DNA of 33,915 nt from Pyrinomonadaceae bacterium (GTDB taxonomy: Bacteria > Acidobacteriota > Blastocatellia > Pyrinomonadales > Pyrinomonadaceae). The stretch lies in contig JABDKD010000098.1 of NCBI GenBank assembly GCA_013003215.1, positions 1 to 33,915 on the forward strand, written 5' to 3'. A program made the translations under genes and the position numbers. The notes beneath the pieces were generated by a model. It did no database searches, was not told where the DNA came from, and saw nothing but the letters and a program-made list of their open reading frames with translations. This document shows, piece after piece, positions 31,621 to 33,915 of the stretch (its first letter is position 1; each line of letters opens with the position of its first letter).

Positions 31621-32976
31621 ATGCCTGTGAAATCGATACTCATAGTGGACGACGAAAAGGGAATCCGCGACACGTTAAAGAGCGTTTTTGAAGACGAAGG
31701 ATTCAAAGTCCTCACTGCGTCGACAGGTGAGGAGTGCGTTGAAATTGCTCAGAATCAACATTTTAGCTGCATTTTGCTGGATGTCTGGCTACCAGGGATG
31801 GACGGATTGAAAGCTCTAGAGTCCCTCAAAGAAAGCGGAACTGAAACGGCTGTTGTAATGATTTCGGGCCATGGAAATATTGAAACAGCTGTAAACGCTA
31901 CAAAGCTTGGAGCATTCGATTTTATTGAAAAGCCTCTCTCGTTGGACAGGACTGTCTTGACCGTCCGTAACGCGATCCGGCAAAAGGAACTTGAGCGCGC
32001 GAACGAATCGCTTGCGGAGCAGATACGCCAGGAGTACCAGATGATCGGAGAGTCTGTGGCGATCCGTGCGCTTCGAAAGCAAATCGAGGTTGTGGCCCCC
32101 ACGGACGGACGAGTATTGATATCGGGTGAATCAGGGACCGGAAAAGAGCTTGTCGCACGCGGGATACATGCTCAGTCGAAACGAGCAGGTGCTCCTTTTG
32201 TGGAAATAAATTCCGCAGCTATTCCGGAAGAATTGGTGGAATCCGAACTTTTCGGTCACAAGAAAGGAGCGTTTTCGGGTGCTGCGAAAGAAAAAAAGGG
32301 GAAATTCGAAATCGCTGACGGTGCAACGCTGTTCCTTGACGAGATTGGCGATATGAGTCCACGGGTCCAGGCAAAAATGCTCAGGGTTCTTGAAGAGCAG
32401 AGGTTTGAGCCGGTCGGAAGCAATACCCCCGTGAGCGTTGACGTGCGGGTGATTTCGGCTACCAACAAACCGCTTGACATGCTGATTGAAGAGGGTGGCT
32501 TTCGCTCGGACCTGTTTTACAGGCTCAATGTCATACCGTTTCAAATACCCCCTTTACGTGACCGCCTGGAGGATGTCCCCCTTTTGATCGAGCATTTCAA
32601 CAAAAGGTATTCATGGGACTACGGGAAACAGCCTAAGAAACTAAGTGAGGAATTAATCTATAAAATGCAGGAATATACCTGGCCCGGAAATGTCAGGGAA
32701 CTGCGAAACACCATCGAGCGGCTCGTGATAATGACCGAGGCAGATGAGGTCGGCATAGGAGACCTTCCCCCGCTTAGGTCCAATGGCGAAAGACCTTCAT
32801 CATCTTATCGGTTTCCTACATTTAAAGAGGCCACCGACGCGTACCAGCGAGAGTACATTATCCACAAACTGGAAGAATTCGACGGCAACGTTTCAAAAGC
32901 GGCCGAATCGATGGGGGTGGACCGGAGTCATCTTTATCGACGGATGAAAAACCTCGGAATAAATCAAAACCAATGA
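31621..32976 (+). CDS. Sigma-54-dependent response regulator, NtrC/NtrX family
   Basis: A 451-residue bacterial enhancer-binding protein. Receiver (5-120): 'LIVDDEKGI', phosphoacceptor Asp54 in 'LLDVWLPG', 'VVMISGHGNIETAV' and Lys in 'DFIEKPL'. AAA+ domain (~145-380): Walker A 'GESGTGKELVAR' (169-180), the sigma-54 contact loop as GAFSGA (216-221) instead of GAFTGA, Walker B 'LFLDEIGD', and 'RSDLFYRLNVIPFQIPPLRD'. Fis-type HTH at the C-terminus: 'GNVSKAAESMGVDRSHLYRR'. With the NtrY-like kinase it forms a probable two-component pair, and the sigma-54 promoter of the adjacent prepilin is an obvious target. No Shine-Dalgarno is seen before the ATG. Confidence 0.94.
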   Translation: MPVKSILIVDDEKGIRDTLKSVFEDEGFKVLTASTGEECVEIAQNQHFSCILLDVWLPGMDGLKALESLKESGTETAVVMISGHGNIETAVNATKLGAFDFIEKPLSLDRTVLTVRNAIRQKELERANESLAEQIRQEYQMIGESVAIRALRKQIEVVAPTDGRVLISGESGTGKELVARGIHAQSKRAGAPFVEINSAAIPEELVESELFGHKKGAFSGAAKEKKGKFEIADGATLFLDEIGDMSPRVQAKMLRVLEEQRFEPVGSNTPVSVDVRVISATNKPLDMLIEEGGFRSDLFYRLNVIPFQIPPLRDRLEDVPLLIEHFNKRYSWDYGKQPKKLSEELIYKMQEYTWPGNVRELRNTIERLVIMTEADEVGIGDLPPLRSNGERPSSSYRFPTFKEATDAYQREYIIHKLEEFDGNVSKAAESMGVDRSHLYRRMKNLGINQNQ

Positions 32977-32980
32977 AGTA

Positions 32981-33010
32981 TTGAAACATAGCGATCGTTT
33001 TTGCTGTATC
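32981..33010 (+). promoter_or_regulatory. Promoter before the DinB-like gene
   Basis: TTGAAA (32981-32986), an 18-bp spacer and TGTATC (33005-33010) preceded by TGC as extended -10; it lies just after the stop of the sigma-54 activator and 44 nt before the DinB-like ATG. Confidence 0.4.
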
Positions 33011-33053
33011 TGTTCTAACTAAAAGTTCCGAAATTATCTAAGCAGGAGTAACT

Positions 33054-33608
33054 ATGTCTAAGAGAGTCGCTATTTTGTTTTCGTTAGCCGTGTTTACATT
33101 TGGTGCGATAACGGTTTCAGCCCAAAGTGATGATGCGCCAAAGAAGGAAGATAAGATTCCGGGGTTTAAGGGGGAAGTAATCGCCCAGCTAAAGGATGCC
33201 GCGGGGAAATACATTTCTCTGGCAAAAGCGACGCCCGATGAAAAGTTGAGTTGGCGTCCGGCCGAAGGAATCCGGTCGAACACAGAGGTGTGGATGCACG
33301 TAGCCAATGCTAACTTTTTGATTTCCAAAGCGTTAGGAGCAGATGTGCCTTCGGATCTTCCCAAGGAAATGGAAAAAGTTACGGACCGAAAGCAAGTGCT
33401 TCACTATTTAAAGCTTTCTTTTGAAACGGCTGGAATGCAGATAATGAAACTGAAGGAAGAGGATCTTGGAAAAGAAGTTGACTTTTTTGGGCAAAAGAGG
33501 ACTTCGCGGGATGTCTTGCTTACTCTCGCGGTTCATTGTCAAAACCATCTCGGTCAATCGGTCGCTTATGCCAGGATGAATGGTGTTAAGCCGCCCTGGG
33601 CGCGTTAG
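33054..33608 (+). CDS. Exported DinB-like (four-helix) protein
   Basis: A 184-residue protein with a signal peptide (SKRVAILFSLAVFTFGAI, cleavage near 'VSA-QS') and a DinB/YfiT-like four-helix bundle. Likely metal ligands are His82 in 'VWMHVANANFLI' and His161 and His165 in 'AVHCQNHLGQSVAYAR', the usual triad positions. 'KATPDEKLSWRPAEGIRS' is a common entry motif, and the C-terminal 'RMNGVKPPWAR' is typical. Enzyme activity of DinB-like proteins is mostly unproven; thiol S-transferases are among them. AGGAG 6 nt before the ATG supports this start. Confidence 0.88.
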   Translation: MSKRVAILFSLAVFTFGAITVSAQSDDAPKKEDKIPGFKGEVIAQLKDAAGKYISLAKATPDEKLSWRPAEGIRSNTEVWMHVANANFLISKALGADVPSDLPKEMEKVTDRKQVLHYLKLSFETAGMQIMKLKEEDLGKEVDFFGQKRTSRDVLLTLAVHCQNHLGQSVAYARMNGVKPPWAR

Positions 33609-33685
33609 AATATCTAGAATCAAATACTGAGCCCTTTTCGTGACAGCAGTTGCGAAAATGACCTTTGTCTTGCGAGAACTCTTCT

Positions 33686-33915
33686 TTAAAAGCGTTTAAC
33701 TTCTCCGGATTCCATTTCATAGATCGCTTTTACGACATGGAGGCTACCGTCTGCTACGAGTTTCTTCAGGATCGGGCTCTTTGCGATGATCGATCGGGAA
33801 CTCCCTGTAACGTTTAGCTTTACACACTTTTCTCCGCCAGTACCGCCCGGCTCGCATTCTTCCGAGCCCTTAAAAGCTGTCTTAATTCTTCTTGTGATCG
33901 CGCTCAGGTTTCTGG
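33686..33915 (-). CDS. Beta-type carbonic anhydrase, C-terminal part (5' end outside window)
   Basis: On the - strand a frame open from the window edge to TAA at 33688-33686 encodes 75 residues. 'RNLSAITRRIKTAFKG' and 'SPILKKLVADGSLHVVKAIY' followed by 'EMESGEVKRF' match the last helices and strand of beta-carbonic anhydrases (pattern SPIL-x(2-3)-LV-x-G-x-L-x-VV-A-Y-x-x-x-x-G-x-V). The zinc-binding residues and the active site lie beyond the edge, so activity cannot be judged. Between these blocks is a Gly/Cys-containing loop ('EECEPGGTGGEKC'). It converges with the DinB-like gene. Confidence 0.7.
   Translation of the reverse strand, partial: RNLSAITRRIKTAFKGSEECEPGGTGGEKCVKLNVTGSSRSIIAKSPILKKLVADGSLHVVKAIYEMESGEVKRF

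Noticed and set aside
33646..33670. Imperfect inverted repeat TTTTCG...CGAAAA after the DinB-like gene
   Set aside because: The stem is short and AT-rich, with no T-tract on either strand; not convincing as a terminator.
1..33915. CRISPR arrays, insertion sequences, integrases, phage genes, tRNA or rRNA genes
   Set aside because: None was seen on either strand; no regularly spaced direct repeats, transposase motifs or RNA-gene signatures were found by eye.

Overview
The window looks like a chromosomal segment of a Gram-negative-type bacterium, most probably an Acidobacteriota member of the Blastocatellia/Pyrinomonadaceae kind. That placement is inference from protein style: the type IV prepilin with its 'NLLKARRSSNEASAISSL' helix, an NtrY/NtrX-like two-component pair, a receiver protein with a long acidic linker and an 'IREIAWEVVPDMADLIIK' tail next to valS, and base composition near 50% GC. 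No sequence search was possible.

Left part (1-10.9 kb): the end of a division and cell wall (dcw) cluster, all on the + strand and tightly packed: murD (5' end cut off), ftsW, murG, murC, ftsQ, ftsA and, after a 148-nt leader, ftsZ. murB and ddl are absent between murC and ftsQ. Nine bases after ftsZ comes pdxA (vitamin B6), then two receiver-domain proteins. The second ends in a strong intrinsic terminator at 10880-10920. valS follows (10.98-13.7 kb), carrying a low-complexity in-frame insertion. Behind valS lies a frameshifted remnant of a HEAT-repeat protein that no single open frame reveals.

Middle part (14-28.7 kb): accessory and housekeeping singletons. These include small stress or detoxification-type proteins (DoxX-like, VOC, NTF2-like), an endonuclease/exonuclease/phosphatase protein, a secreted CARDB-like protein on the - strand, a MATE exporter, two GNAT acetyltransferases, a peptidase E homologue, several small membrane proteins, a family 2 glycosyltransferase, nadC, a DUF1499 lipoprotein-like protein and a CPBP membrane protease. 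Several of these genes lack a Shine-Dalgarno sequence and have a -10-like hexamer almost touching the start codon, which suggests short-leader or leaderless mRNAs.

Right part (28.8-33.9 kb): an NtrY-like sensor kinase and an NtrC/NtrX-family sigma-54 activator, both on + and flanking a type IV prepilin gene on -. The prepilin has a well-matched sigma-54 promoter (GG-N10-GC) at 31530-31545. The arrangement mimics PilS-PilR-pilA of other phyla and is the most coherent regulatory unit in the window. The window ends with an exported DinB-like protein and, on the - strand and running off the edge, the C-terminus of a beta-type carbonic anhydrase.
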